DNA of 64,000 nucleotides, taken from NCBI GenBank assembly GCA_028554795.2, contig CM068828.1, forward strand, positions 22,157,436 through 22,221,435, read 5' to 3'. Positions 24,141 to 36,183 of the stretch are shown one piece after another (within the stretch, counting starts at the first letter, position 1; each line of letters opens with the position of its first letter). The position numbers and the translations under genes were made by a program. Source of the stretch: Sinohyriopsis cumingii (lineage: Eukaryota; Mollusca; Bivalvia; Unionida; Unionidae). The notes beneath the pieces are model-generated. The model saw only the letters and a program-made list of their open reading frames with translations, did no database searches and was not told the origin of the DNA.

Positions 24141-24590
24141 AATATTTTCGCATGTTATATTATTGTAATACACCAGAGTGCTTATATTATTGCAATAAGC
24201 CTGGATGTTAATATCATTGTATTAAGCCTGGTTGCCTATATTATTGATATAAGCCTGTGTGTTTCTTTTTATTGTTGCAATAACCTTGGGTGCTTATATT
24301 ATTGTAATAAACATGGGTGCATGCATTATTGTAATAAGCCACGGTGCTTTAATTATTGTAATAATCATGGTTGCTTTTATTATTGTAATAAGCCAGGGTG
24401 ATGTTATTAGTGTAATAAGCCTGGGTGCTTTTATTATTGTAATAAGAACTGGTGCTTTATTATTGTCATAAGCCTGGGTGCTTATATTATTGTAATAAAC
24501 CTGGATGCTTATATTATTGTAATAAGCCGGGGTGCTTATATTATTGTAATAAGCCGCGTGCTTATATTACTGTAATAAGAGTTGGTCAGT
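24141..24590. repeat. 27-bp minisatellite, about 16 copies
   Basis: Units of TGCTTATATTATTGTAATAA plus GCCTGGG. Because 27 is a multiple of three, each frame repeats a 9-residue string; I do not regard this as coding. Confidence 0.95.
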
Positions 24591-24738
24591 GCTATTGGTA
24601 TTTATGTCTCATTTTAAAGTATTTTCAAGTTTTAGTTATTATTTTTGTTGGCACGGAGTCGCTGTTTGGAATATATTTGTCAAACCGACTAGTTTGCCAA
24701 TTATTTTTCTGCAGACATCCTAATGCATAGCATTCACG

Positions 24739-26150
24739 AGACTATTTGGTACCATGGATTGGTTTAGTAAAATGGCAGTCACTAATTTCTAAACATAAAT
24801 TTTTGCGATATTTTGATGTATAAGTGCTTATTAATTTCACATAGGAATAATTCTTTATACTTAGATGTTTAGCTTGGTTGCGAACTTCCATTCTTTTTCC
24901 CGGAAGGGCTTATGCATGTCGTATTGATTTGCTCGTTCATGAGACCCATTGCAGGTTACATTATATTACATGACATTCCGTTATATGATATGATATGATA
25001 TGATATGATATGATATTATATTATATTATATTGTATTATATTATATTATACTGTGTTATATTATATTATATTATATTATATTATATTATATTATATTATA
25101 TTATATTATATTATATTATATTATATTATATTATATTATATTATATTATATTATATTATATTACATCACATTCCGTTATATTATATTATATTATATTATA
25201 TTGTATTGTATTATATTATATTACGGTACCTAAATATGCACACAGTTCTTTTGTTAACTACTTTTAATGAGTTTATTCAGATATATATTTCTGTGAGATC
25301 GTCCATCTATGTGTATGTCTCGGGGCTCTCAGCTTCGTACTTATACAGCCAAACTGTGCTGAGATACACATACATACGTACATACATACATACATACATA
25401 CATACAGTAATATAAGCACGCACGCACGCACTATTTGGTACCATGGATTGGTTTAGTAAAATGGCAGTCACTAATTTCTAAACATAAATTTTTGCGATAT
25501 TTTGATGTATAAGTGCTTATTAATTTCACATAGGAATAATTCTTTATACTTAGATGTTTAGCTTGGTTGCGAATTTCCATTCTTTTTCCTGGAAGGGCTT
25601 ATGCATGTCGTATTGATTTGCTCGTTCATGAGACCCATTGCAGGTTACATTATATTACATGACATTCCGTTATATGATATGATATGATATGATATGATAT
25701 GATATGATATGATATGATATGAGATGAGATGAGATGATATGATATGATATGATATGATATTATATTATATTGTATTATGTTATGTTATATTATGTTATAT
25801 TATATTATATTATATTATATTATATTATATTATATTATATTATATTATATTTTATGACATTCCGTTATATTATATTATATTATATTATATTATATTATAT
25901 TATATTATATTATATTATATTATATTATATTATATTATATTATATTATATTATATTGTATTACATTATATTACGGTACCTAAATATGCACACATTTCTTT
26001 TGTTAACTACTTTTAATGAGTTTAATCAGATATATATTTCTGTGAGATCGTCCATCTATGTGTATGTCTCGGGGCTCTCAGCTTCGTACTTATACAGCCA
26101 AACTGTGCTGAGATACACATACATACATACATACATACATACATGCATTC
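24739..26150. repeat. about 700-bp tandem duplication containing pentanucleotide arrays
   Basis: Two near-identical blocks. Both start at CTATTTGGTACCATGGATTG (24740 and 25431), share the 200 bp up to CCGTTATATGATATG, then (GATAT)n and (ATTAT)n arrays of different lengths, then GGTACCTAAATATGCACACA and the tail to CAAACTGTGCTGAGATACAC. The long open frames across it come from the 5-bp arrays. Confidence 0.95.
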
Positions 26151-26187
26151 ATACATACCTGCATGGATGCATGGATGCATGCACGCA

Positions 26188-26247
<60 letters not shown>

Positions 26248-26308
26248 TACATACATACATACATACATACATACATGCATACATGCATACATACATACAT
26301 ACATACAT
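26116..26308. repeat. (CATA)n, (CACG)n and (CA)n microsatellites
   Basis: Successive tetranucleotide and dinucleotide runs between the duplicated block and the SINE. Confidence 0.95.
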
Positions 26309-26560
26309 GACCGCTCCGACGGCCTAGTGGTTAGAGCGTCCACCTCGGATGCGGGAGGTCGTGAGTTCGATCTCCGACCGAGTCATACCAAAGACTTGTA
26401 AAAATGGTACTAACAGCTGCCTGGCTAGTCGCTCAGCATCAACAGGTTAGTGTTAGGACTGCACGGCCTGGTGCCAAGATAATGTGTCTGGGTGGGACAT
26501 CATGCTACATATCTGCAGCATGATGTCCCACTGCTAGGCATCACTATAAACTGCCACACT
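26309..26560 (+). mobile_element. tRNA-derived SINE
   Basis: The first 75 bases resemble a tRNA gene with a Pol III A box (GGCCTAGTGG) at about 26320-26330 and a B box (GAGTTCGATCTCC) at 26363-26375, followed by a tRNA-unrelated body with CATACCAAAGACTTGTAAAA. This body resembles, from memory, SINE families widespread in bivalves and other lophotrochozoans. It is not a functional tRNA gene, because the acceptor stem does not close. Confidence 0.8.
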
Positions 26561-28280
26561 GCAGAAATTGTAGCGATACGACTGAGAAATTGTTAAAGGT
26601 ACGATAAAATTCCAAATCACACACACATACATACATACATTGATACAGACATACAGACAGACAGATAGAGTACCAATGACAGTAACCCCTCCCCCGAGAA
26701 GGTACACTAATGCATTTCAGAAGAAAAAAAACAAATATCGGAAGAAATGTTTCGTTGGTATTTAGGTTATATTTCAAGCTAAAACATCAAGTCAATGCTA
26801 TAATTAGCTCTTAAGTGAAACGTAAATAAGACACATGATTATATATATATATATATATATGTATGATATACATGTATGCATTCACACATGCACGCACAAC
26901 TAGTTTAATCATATCGAGCCGTAATTATAACGTGTAGTATCTATACTGTGATCCGATTAAGAAACTTTATGATTTACAGCTAATGTTACTTAGGTAGAGA
27001 ATACAACGTTCAGGACAAAAGAATATAGAATATATAAAAACGTCAAAAATGAATAATTTATGTTACTAAAAGAAATCAAATATGCAGTATGATGTTGAAG
27101 TGTATGGGAAAAATGTTATTCCAAGCAATTCCAAGCAATTCAAGTAAATTTCCATTTGTATTACATGCTAGGAAACGTGGACGTGGCAGGATGCAAAACA
27201 TTTCCATGACGTTTTGTGGTATTCTTCTTGTGTTCCTCTCCGCGGTCCATTATATAAAAAATTCTGAAGTCAATAGGGGCATTAATATAGTGATATATAT
27301 ATCTACATTATGTGTATTATCTTCATAATAATACTTTTAGTAAGGGATTTTTAAGAAATGACGTTTTTAATACTAATATCCTATGATTGTAGTTCCCACT
27401 TGTAAGATAAGTCATGTATAATGCGTAAATTGATTCATTTCTAAAAGTTCCTGGGTTAATTAGCACCACAAGTACAAGTAAATATCACGTGATCCGACAA
27501 GGGCATGAACTCTGGTAAAATGCCAAGTTCACCTAATTTCTGATTAGTCAGAATTAGTACAGCTGATCTTTTTACTGAAGAAGTATTTCGAAATGTCAAA
27601 ATTATTCATTCATTGACTCATACTGCATTTTTTTTTGTACTGCGTGTTAGCATTCTGCATAAGAGAATTAATGCTTAGAATTATTCTTATTAGTACTATT
27701 AGTCCTGGAAGAGCTATTCACTGAGACAATTTTTTAATTTAATTTAATCATTAGTTGGAATTGTAGTGTTCTAACATTCATTTAAAGATGAGCTGCATAT
27801 ATAACAGCTGTACGGAATTTTGGATTTATAATTTTAAGAAATTACTGTGAATTCATTTAAAGACATTTGGGATTATATCATAGTGATTTCTTCTGTGCTT
27901 TTGACACGCCCGTACATTACTATTATTCGGAACACCTTTGGAACTCATTCTGGTCTCTATGAACTACTTGAATTGATAGAACAATTAGGATTTTAGGTTT
28001 TCATTTACCATCCTGTAAGTTATTTTCAATTCTTTCAGTTATATTTTAGAGAAATAATTTAATATTGTCAATTATACAAAATTCGTTGGTTTTGCTCTGT
28101 CTTGTTATTTATTTTAAAGTCGTAGCTAAAGCTACTCTCCTGATTCTACGTCCTAAGTCAATACTATGAGGACCTATAGCTAAACGTAGAACACTAAGAA
28201 AATATCCATAGACGCTACAGAGATTATTTTTTCCAGGAAAAGTCATGAACATTTCTAAATCTTACCGAATGTATTCTTAC
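26561..28280. other. no gene seen
   Basis: AT-rich sequence with a short (TA)n at about 26841-26860. The end of this stretch is intron or downstream sequence of the MFS gene on the minus strand. Confidence 0.5.
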
Positions 28281-28475
28281 AATACCGTAGGCGATACCAA
28301 GGTAAGAAGCCCCGTAGAGTTTAGAAAGAGTGGCTGGAACAGTGCTGTAAGTCCCGCACACACAGAAGTATACGGCGCATACCCAGATTGCAAAAAGGTT
28401 CTTCCCCTCCCACTCCGAGGCCAAAATTGTCATCAGTAGACATGCCGACCCTGCTGTGATGCATTGAATGGCAAC
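28281..28475 (-). CDS. MFS transporter, internal exon (C-terminal half)
   Basis: Open for 65 codons and bounded by an acceptor (CACTAG before GTTGCC) and a donor (GTAAGAAT after GGTATT). It encodes membrane helices with LASEWEGKNLFAIWVCAVYF and PATLSKLYGASYLGIAYGI, the last being the conserved run before the penultimate helices of oxalate/formate- or lactate-type MFS transporters. The phase (0/0) joins directly to the exon at 28741-28863. Later exons would lie below 28281, but I could not identify them. Confidence 0.8.
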
Positions 28476-28740
28476 CTAGTGAAACGATCAAAAGATATTA
28501 AATAAAACACAGGGTAGTCTCCTTTTTAAAAACATTTCTGAAGATCGCGCTAGTTTTACTGCTTCAAAGATCTTGATACATCACGTTAACATGTTTCATA
28601 AACTTCAAGAGAAATAGACAGTGTACGGACAGCCACACAGACAGACAGAGGGACGATCAATAGATACATGGTCAGAGAGCAACAAATCGATTATCAGGTA
28701 CAAATACACAAAAGGAAGTACGGTCAGGAAATTTACCCAC

Positions 28741-28863
28741 TTTGAATCGGAAACGGTCCATAATGGCTCCCCAAAACAGTCTTCCAACAAAATTAAACAC
28801 AGAAGAGAGTGACCCAACCAGGGCGAGAAAATGATCATCGAGGATGAATGTCTGACCGTATGC
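28741..28863 (-). CDS. MFS transporter, internal exon (helix 7-8 region)
   Basis: 41 codons starting AYGQTFILDDHFLALVGSLS and ending GRLFWGAIMDRFRFK, the conserved loop and helix of OFA/lactate-like MFS proteins (G-R-x-x-W-G-x-x-x-D-R). The acceptor is excellent: a long pyrimidine tract ending GGTCAG just upstream on the minus strand. The donor is GTGGGT. Both ends are phase 0. A small exon for the start of helix 7 is missing between here and 56317. Confidence 0.85.
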
Positions 28864-28949
28864 CTGACCAAAAAGAAGCAGCAAAATGTAGAGAAACAGA
28901 AACACAACAGTGAACAGGTAATTCATTCTTTTTGAAGGCCAGTTATTAC

Positions 28950-29215
28950 TTTTATGATTTTTCTTTTCTGCCACTAGAATATAGGATAAGCCAGTTATTA
29001 CTTTTGTACCACTAGAATATCGGATAAGCCAGTTATTACTTTTCTACCAGTAGAATATATGATAAGCCAGTTATTACTTTTCTACCACGAGAATATCGGA
29101 TAAGCCAGTTATTACTTTTCTACCAGTAGAATATAGGATAAGCCAGTTATTACTTTTCTACCACTAGAATATAAATAAGCCAGTTATTACTTTTCTACTA
29201 TTAGAATATAAGATT
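28950..29215. repeat. 44-bp minisatellite beside the MFS exon
   Basis: About 6 copies of a unit with GATAAGCCAGTTATTACTTT and TCTACCACTAGAATAT. The first, imperfect unit overlaps sequence just upstream of the exon. Confidence 0.95.
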
Positions 29216-30835
29216 ATGACGCAGCTAGTATTATCTATTGAATTTCGATCACCAATCACTAAGATGGTTGCGACTGTGTATTTATTAGGAGGAATTACTA
29301 TTTACTCACACGCATATTTACTTAGCGGGTCAGTGTGTGGCAGGTGGAGGTGGGCGTGTTTTATGTCGAGATTGTATGCGATATCAGTAGATCTGACGGT
29401 TCCGCTGATGGTGTTATCATATTGTTAAGTAGGAACTCTTCCAGATCTGCTTAAATCCGGTTTATGATCTAGGACAAATATATTATAAATAGCATACATT
29501 CAGTATTACTATGTCCCTGTTCTGACAAAACAAAAACAAAAAAATCCTGGATTTTCACTTAGAAAGAGATTTAAGTACACCTATTTGCTGTTATCTAAAC
29601 CGAAATTTCACCATCTAAACGATTTAAAATTTGATCTCAAATATTTAATACATATTTTACATTATAAAATCTAAACGATTTAAAATTGCGTCGAAAATAT
29701 TTGATACATATTTTGCATTATAAAACCTAACATTCCCTCCAAGCTCATAGTGTTGCATTCAACCACAGGGTGTAATCAGACTGCCTTATTAATTGTTTCT
29801 TACTAATTCAAGGCTTTTTAAAAATTAAAGAAATACAAGTTCCTATCTTTAAGATATTTATTCTTCCCGGAATATTATATTCATCCCGCCGATTTGGTCA
29901 TTTATCCGAATGTATGCACTTAATGATTTCAATAACGGGTTAAAAGGCATCTTTTATAGTTCATCTAAACGGCATTTTTTAAAGGTTCAAGACATTTGGA
30001 GATGGATCCCTTTTAGATCGTGCTTACAATAGATGATAAAGGAAGATAAATATGTCCTTAACTAATTTGCAAAGAAAGAAAGAAAGAAAAGACACAAGTA
30101 AAGAACAAATAAATTAATTATTTCATTCAGTTATTTTTAATCAACCAGAAGACTTGTATGAATAAATCGGCCATCAGTTAAAAACAAGTAGCATATCACA
30201 TTGAAAAATGTCCAGCTTTTCCATTATAACTAAAAAATAAATAAATAAATAAATACAGTTTTACTATACACTTAGGACCGGATTATATTACTGGAAAATT
30301 AAAATGCATGTATTTAAATACAAATTAAATGAAAATAGTGAATACATTTGTGTAAAATGCATCACAAGTAATCTATCTATCATCAGAATTTCATAAGTAC
30401 AATCGCTGATATTATCTTAACAGCAAAGTACATTTCCAAAACAAGAAAATTACGTGCGTCAGAAATCAATATGACAGATAAGACGAAAAATATATGCGTC
30501 AAAAACAAAACGACGAGACGTCTGCAAACTTTTATCACATCGACATCTGGAAATTATTTATTTATCAAATTGTTCTTGGAACAACCGAATTGATTGTATA
30601 ATTCATGCAATATTTATGCATATTGGACGGCTAAAGAAACAAAAACAGGCGTTTTAAAACATGACCTTAGTAAATAACGGACATTCGACCAATTTTGGAA
30701 TATGCGTATGAAGCATGGTATTCCTGTTGTAACCAATGATTGCCAAATTTCTGTATCGACGTAGCACCACTCAGTTAAAAAAGTCATTTATACCATGACT
30801 TATCGACACATGGAACAATCTGCTACAATCTAACA
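29216..30835. other. no gene seen; 57-bp tandem duplication at 29613-29727
   Basis: AT-rich, probably intronic to the MFS gene. The duplication contains ATCTAAACGATTTAAAATT twice. Confidence 0.5.
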
Positions 30836-31352
30836 GAAACTGCTCATCCTGTATACTAACCTTCAAAATCTGTTCATCTATACTAACCTTTAAAAACAGC
30901 TTATGTATACTAACCTTCAAAAACTGCTCATCTATAGTAACCTTCAAAAACTGCTCCTCTATACTAGCCTTCAAAAACTGCTCCTCTATACTAACCTTCA
31001 AAAACTGCTCCTCTATACTAGCCTTCAAAAACTGCTCCTCTATACTAGCCTTCAAAAACTGCTCCTCTATACTAGCCTTCAAAAACTGCTCCTCTATACT
31101 AGCCTTCAAAAACTGCTCCTCTATACTAGCCTTCAAAAACTGCTCCTCTATACTAGCCTTCAAAAACTGCTCCTCTATACTAGCCTTCAAAAACTGCTCC
31201 TCTATACTAGCCTTCAAAACTGCTCCTCTATACTAGCCTTCAAAAACTGCTCCTCTATACTAGCCTTCAAAAACTGCTCCTCTATACTAGCCTTCAAAAA
31301 CTGCTCATCTATATTAACCTTAAAAAACTGCTCATCTATACTAACCTTCAAA
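30836..31352. repeat. 27-bp minisatellite, about 19 copies
   Basis: Units of CTGCTCCTCTATACTAGCCT plus TCAAAAA. It is stop-free on both strands (KASIEEQFL on the minus strand), so long frames appear on both. One unit is 26 bp (near 31215), which shifts the frame. Confidence 0.97.
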
Positions 31353-31564
31353 AATGCTTTTAACGAGCGTCACATGTCTACTTCCAGCTATCTAGCACTT
31401 GCTAACAGACAAGATTGTGTGCCGCTAAAGCCAAATGAAACAAGAAAGCAGTTCTCTCAGATATCATCATTTTAGATATAATTTTATCGTTGATCAGTCC
31501 AGTTCTTGCAAATTTTTTCGCCATCATTTCTTTAGACGCAGTTTGTTTAATAACACAAAAAACT
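31353..31564. other. no gene seen
   Basis: Spacer between two minisatellites. Confidence 0.5.
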
Positions 31565-32520
31565 AACTTTTTAATACAGACTGTTTAAAAACACAAGAAA
31601 TGAGAGTTTTGAATGCAGACTGCTTAATAGCACAAAAAATGAGAGTTTTGAATGGAGTCTGCTTAATAGCACAAGAAATGAATGTTTTGAATGCAGACTG
31701 CTTAATAACACAAGACATGAGAGTTTTTAATGCAGACTGCTTAATAGCACAAGAAATGAGAGTTTTGAATGCAGACTGCTTAATAACACAAGAAATGAAA
31801 GTTTTGAATGCAGGCTGCTTAATAACACAAGAAATGAGAGTTTCGAATGCAGACTGCTTAATAGCACAAGAAATGAGAGTTTTGAATACAGACTGCTTAG
31901 TAACCCAAGAAATGAGAGTTTCGAATGCAGACAGCTTGCTAACACAAGACATGAGAGTTTCGAATGGAGTCTGCTAAATAACACAAGAAATGAAAGTTTT
32001 GAATGCAGGCTGCTTAATAACACAAGAAATGAGAGTTTCGAATGCAGACTGCTTAATAACACAAGAAATGAAAGTTTTGAATGCAGGCTGCTTAATAACA
32101 CAAGAAATGAGAGTTTCTAATGCAGACTGCTTAATAACACAAGAAATGAGAGTTTTGAATGCAGACTGCTTAATAACACAAGAAATGAGCTTTTCAGAGG
32201 CTATCATTGATAAACATTGATCTTGATTCTAATGTATTTTTATTTTGTAACGAACTTCCACATCAGACAAGACATTTTCCTTTTAAAAATGGGATTTTTG
32301 AAGGCAGACTGTTTAATAAGGCATACATGGGAGACTATTGACTATATATATATTTAATAAGAACAGAAATTAACTTACTGAATGCAGATTGTTTAATAAT
32401 GTGTGAAATGGGCTTTATGATTGCAGACTGTTTTTATAGTATTGCAGTAAATGAGCTTTTTGAATGCAGACTGTTTAATAAGGAGTGAAATAAGCTTTAT
32501 GAACGCAGACTGTTTCACAA
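31565..32520. repeat. 39-bp minisatellite, about 16 copies plus degenerate units
   Basis: Units of ATGAGAGTTTTGAATGCAGA plus CTGCTTAATAACACAAGAA, tight to 32200 and degenerate to 32520. Open in both directions (MRVLNADCLITQE forward). Confidence 0.95.
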
Positions 32521-32665
32521 GAAATTAGCATTTCAGAGAATGTCATTGATACATATTAATATTGATTATGTTATGCTTTTATTTGGCAACGACGTTTAAC
32601 AGCAAGTCAAGACATTTTGTTGCAAAAGTAATTTGCACAAAACGATTAAACGATACACAAACATA

Positions 32666-32775
<110 letters not shown>

Positions 32776-32924
32776 TATAATTCGTTCTTATTATCCACGT
32801 ACATTCTAAATGCGGTACATACATTGATACGTACATATAAAATTCAGGTATCTTGATTAACTACAAGGATGAAACAAAAGAAACACTAATAGTTCAATAC
32901 ACACACACACACACACACACACAT

Positions 32925-34435
32925 TTTAATTACTTACCATTCTACAGGGTATCCTTGTAAGTAACATATGCTACATAAAAGTTTCATTTCCAATTTGGCC
33001 CTTTTCCACCATTAATGTCTTGAATTAATTATAAAACATTTTGCTAGTTCCGAATATTTCCAACCTGTATTTTTAGTTGATGATCCAAAACTAACAATTC
33101 GAACGCAGACAACCTGACATAATTTCAAGATGCTGAAATCGTATTTGTCCCAGGTGTTTTCTGTTACATGTTTTTACCATAAAAATGTTAACTTAAAAAG
33201 TTCCATCTTTGCAAGGAATGCAGTGAACGTCCTGAAGTTTATTACATTTTCTTAGACGTTATTCAAATATACCCCACTCAGACAAGTGATACATAACTTT
33301 CTATAGCATGGTGAGATATCATTACCTTAGAAGTCATGAGCAGTCGATTCACACTACTAGTCAGTATTGCTGTGTAAACAACATGTGTAATGATACATTT
33401 CTACCTTAACATCTAACTAATCGAATCAGACTTTAGATGTATTCAGTTTTAATTTGAGAGGATTTATTTATTTTAATTATTCACTGGAATTACAAAACGA
33501 TCAGTAATACTTTCGGACAAAAGCACTATTTCGGGCTTATTGTGAATCCATTTAGAGATATTGTGTATTATATCATTGTGATACATAAATAGTACATCAA
33601 TACTATTGGCCATTGGTACTTCAACACTTTTAAGACTGTAATTCATTCGAAACACCAATTAAATTCATTCGGATTATTCTATACTTTGGGGAATTGTGAT
33701 AGAACTTTTAGGACCATTTGGGATTTAATTTACAATACTATAAAGTTCCTTTTAAATTTTCACTTTGCTTTCTATTGAAATAAATTATTTGTTGAATGTT
33801 GATGTTCAATATTGTTTGCTCGTCCAGACTTTCCATATTATTTACTTGCGGTAGCAATCCTATAAGTGTAAGGTTATACATGTTTGGGATACCTTTGCAG
33901 CTTCCTATAAGGTGTGATGTCATTCATATATGGAATACATTTTCAGTTTTCATGTAAGGTGAGGTCATAGCTATTTTGGGATGCCTTTGCTGCTTTATGT
34001 AAGGTGAGGTCATTCATATAAGGCATGTCTTCTTTCAATTCCAATTTTTAACGATCGTTATGAAGAGAAGAACAAATGTGAATGAGGAGGAGAGGGATGG
34101 GTAAGAAGGTAAAATGAATGTTATGACGATCACATAATGTTTATGTTGCTATTTCGTCCAAAAGGTAGATCAATCAGGTCATCATAATTGTTTTAAGTTG
34201 ACATTTTACAGACTTTGGAAAGCAATTTAAACACGATGCAATTGCATCTATAATGTTGTTCATGAGTCGTTAAACTGGTAACAGGGATAATTGATTTATA
34301 TTTTGTTTGAGAACTCCGGCCTCACTCTCTTAATCACGTCATGTGCGAGGAAAGGTAATGTGAACTTTGTATCCTTTAGTACAACTTGTCATGTTAAAAG
34401 CTTAACCTGTATAGTTTTACTCTTAGAACGCGTAT
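32925..34435. other. no gene seen
   Basis: AT-rich, with a few imperfect direct repeats of TATGTAAGGTGAGGTCAT near 33900-34020. Probably intronic. Confidence 0.5.
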
Positions 34436-34711
34436 TGTTTAGGTTATATAAGGTCATATTACTGTAACTTTTATAAATTAATTGTATAGGATTGATAATG
34501 CCAAATTACCGTAACTATTATAAAGCACTTGTATGGGATTGATAATGCCAAATTGTTGTAACTATTATAACGGGGGAGTCAGCGACATATTAACGTAACT
34601 ATTGTGGCTGAACTTGTGCAGGGTAGATATTGTCATGTGGCCTTGACCTTTTTAACGTACATTGTATATGATAGCTAAGGTCAGATTACTGTAACTATTA
34701 TAGCATGCTTA
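34436..34711. repeat. degenerate minisatellite, left of the Polinton insertion
   Basis: Diverged units with TAACGTAACTATTATAA and GGGTAGATA, the same family as the array at 54670-55085 on the other side of the Polinton. The element therefore inserted inside this array. Confidence 0.85.
34706..34711. repeat. target site duplication (left)
   Basis: TGCTTA, identical to 54660-54665. Polintons make 6-bp duplications. Confidence 0.95.
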
Positions 34712-35080
34712 AGTAGTGAATAGGGTCACCCTAGCGTCAATGGGAATTAGCATTACAGACCCCCCCCCCCGGGTCAATCTAGCGTCAAGGGAAAATTAAC
34801 ATGGAGAAAATTCGTGGGTCAATCTAGCGTCAAGGGGAATTTAACATGGAGAAAAATCGTGGGTCAATCTAGCGTCAAGGGGAATTTAACATGGAGTCAC
34901 TCTAGCGTCAAGAGGAATTGAATATGGAGAAAAAATCGCGGGACTGTCTAGCGTCAAGGGAAATTGAATATGGGATTTTTTTTTTTTAAAAATAAAAAAG
35001 TTTTTTTGTAAAAAAGGGGTAGGCAATCGAAAGTCATTCTATTTTCTAGAAATATGGGTGGCCCTGAAAAGGGCCTTTGG
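34712..35080. repeat. left terminal inverted repeat
   Basis: Matches the reverse complement of 54277-54659. Internally it is a ladder of about six units built on CTAGCGTCAAGGGGAATTTA and ACATGGAG, then a T/A-rich tract and GGTAGGCAATCGAAAGTC, ending in the stem-loop at 35060. One unit is shorter than in the right copy. Confidence 0.97.
35060..35075 (-). terminator. histone-type 3' stem-loop for the leftmost gene
   Basis: On the minus strand GGCCCTTTTCAGGGCC, preceded by CCCAAA and followed by ACCCATA, then TAGAAAATAGAATGAC about 14 nt on. It lies 24 nt after the stop of the gene at 35100-35330. Identical stem to 36143 and 54282. Confidence 0.85.
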
Positions 35081-35099
35081 GTTTATGTTAATGTATGCA

Positions 35100-35330
35100 T
35101 TAACATAAAGGGCATCTGCGGCATCTTCTTGTCCTCAAGCTGCGTCTTACTCGAGGGCCATAAATCAGTGTCCTCTTGAGGCAACCTTGTCTTTCTACGT
35201 ACACTCTTCGTATCCACAGACTGGTGTCTGACTTGTCGACAACGGTCCACTTGGACCGGACATACATGAGCATGTCCGTCCTAAACATCATGGAAGACAC
35301 AAGGGTGGATGATTCGACTGTGGTCCACAT
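35100..35330 (-). CDS. small basic Cys-rich left-end protein
   Basis: 76 residues, unknown family. It has a basic centre (SLWIRRVYVERQGCLKRTL) and ends RRCRRCPLC. A TTATAAATA box lies about 50 nt upstream on the same strand (35376-35384), and the histone-type stem-loop follows directly. It is real rather than chance because the copy at 61661 has a homologous frame (62201-62001) that keeps the protein, including the RRRRCCRCPLC tail, while differing in DNA. The spaced cysteines at the end could bind a metal or an SH-reactive partner; no function can be assigned. Confidence 0.7.
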   Translation of the reverse strand: MWTTVESSTLVSSMMFRTDMLMYVRSKWTVVDKSDTSLWIRRVYVERQGCLKRTLIYGPRVRRSLRTRRCRRCPLC

Positions 35331-35375
35331 CTTGAAGCGACGAGAACAGGTGAATCAATGCAGTGAACTGCGCTT

Positions 35376-35501
35376 ATTTATAAGTAGAGGAAGGATTGAA
35401 ACGGATTGAGTTCATTGACCAATCCGAACACGCGTTACAAAATTCAGTCAGCCCGCATCCAATCCGAAGAGAGCAGTCTGTGACGTCACGTGGTCTATAT
35501 A
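35376..35501. promoter_or_regulatory. divergent left-end promoter region with CRE, E-box and TATA
   Basis: Leftward TATA at 35376-35384 for the gene at 35330. Rightward CRE (TGACGTCA, 35481-35488) overlapping an E-box (CACGTG, 35487-35492) and a TATATA at 35496-35501, 49 nt before the ATG at 35550. The CRE/E-box/TATA string is kept unchanged in the second copy (62382-62403), which argues for function. Confidence 0.7.
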
Positions 35502-35549
35502 GATTCGCTAGCGCTTGTGTACAGTCAATCTATGCGACAGTGATTCAAC

Positions 35550-36074
35550 ATGACGGAAACTCAGAAAACGATCCATTGGGGTGCACCAGGAGGGGAGACT
35601 GCCCAAGGGAACCCGGACTTACTTTCAGAAGAGGTGAATTGGCATTTTGTGGATTTTCTTACCTCGCAAGAATTTGTTCCGGAACCTTCGTTACCTTCTT
35701 CATTACTGCAAGTGGAGAATTTTAGACAGAGACAGAAAGAAGAATTGGAGAAATTTATACAACGACAAAAGGAAGCGGAACAAGCTTTTCTCCTACAACA
35801 GCAGCAAGAAGAAGAGGTAAGAAAAAAACAACAGCAACAACAGCAAGAAGAAGTAGCAGCAAAGAAACAAGAGGGTGAAAATCAAACGGTCACGGTACTG
35901 TTGGACATTTTAGCGGAGTTAAGAAGTCTGAAACAAATGTATCAGACTTCTTTATTACGACCGAAGAGAATACAACCTTTCCGAGCTAAACACGTTAACC
36001 CTGTGACTAAGCCTACCGTACCACCCTTAGTGATTCAACCCAATCATCATCATCATTACGCAGTCCAGAAGTAG
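35550..36074 (+). CDS. Gln/Glu-rich coiled-coil protein
   Basis: 174 residues, no recognised family. The first 60 residues are acidic (PDLLSEEVNWHFVDFLTSQE). Residues about 63-110 are a Q/E/K-rich helix with heptad-like spacing, and the tail is basic and His-rich (NHHHHYAVQK). The start follows a CRE and TATA box; the stop is followed 69 nt later by a perfect histone-type stem-loop and downstream element. In the second copy the gene is interrupted by a nonsense codon and then a deletion. It could be an early regulatory or scaffold protein, but this is inference. Confidence 0.7.
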   Translation: MTETQKTIHWGAPGGETAQGNPDLLSEEVNWHFVDFLTSQEFVPEPSLPSSLLQVENFRQRQKEELEKFIQRQKEAEQAFLLQQQQEEEVRKKQQQQQQEEVAAKKQEGENQTVTVLLDILAELRSLKQMYQTSLLRPKRIQPFRAKHVNPVTKPTVPPLVIQPNHHHHYAVQK

Positions 36075-36142
36075 GCCTTGGCCGTGGCAAAGGCTTAAGG
36101 CAGTTAAAGTTGATTGCTTAAACTCACCCCTACACCAAAAAA

Positions 36143-36183
36143 GGCCCTTTTCAGGGCCACCCACATTTCTCGAAAAGAGATAG
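36143..36183 (+). terminator. histone-type 3' end: stem-loop plus downstream element
   Basis: CACCAAAAAA, then GGCCCTTTTCAGGGCC (6-bp stem, 4-nt loop), then ACCCACA, then 13 nt later GAAAAGAGATAG. This matches the metazoan histone mRNA consensus (ACCAAA, GG-YYY stem, ACCCA, purine-rich U7 site) almost base for base. It ends the gene at 35550-36074. Confidence 0.85.

Noticed and set aside
26309-26384. tRNA gene
   Set aside because: A and B boxes are present, but the acceptor stem does not pair and a SINE body follows.
25010-26401. Long Tyr/Ile/Leu-rich and His/Thr-rich frames
   Set aside because: Translations of (ATTAT)n, (CATA)n and (CA)n arrays.
30771-32220. Long reading frames in both directions as repeat-protein genes
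   Set aside because: They arise from stop-free 27-bp and 39-bp tandem units; no start context, splice signals or flanking coding sequence support them.
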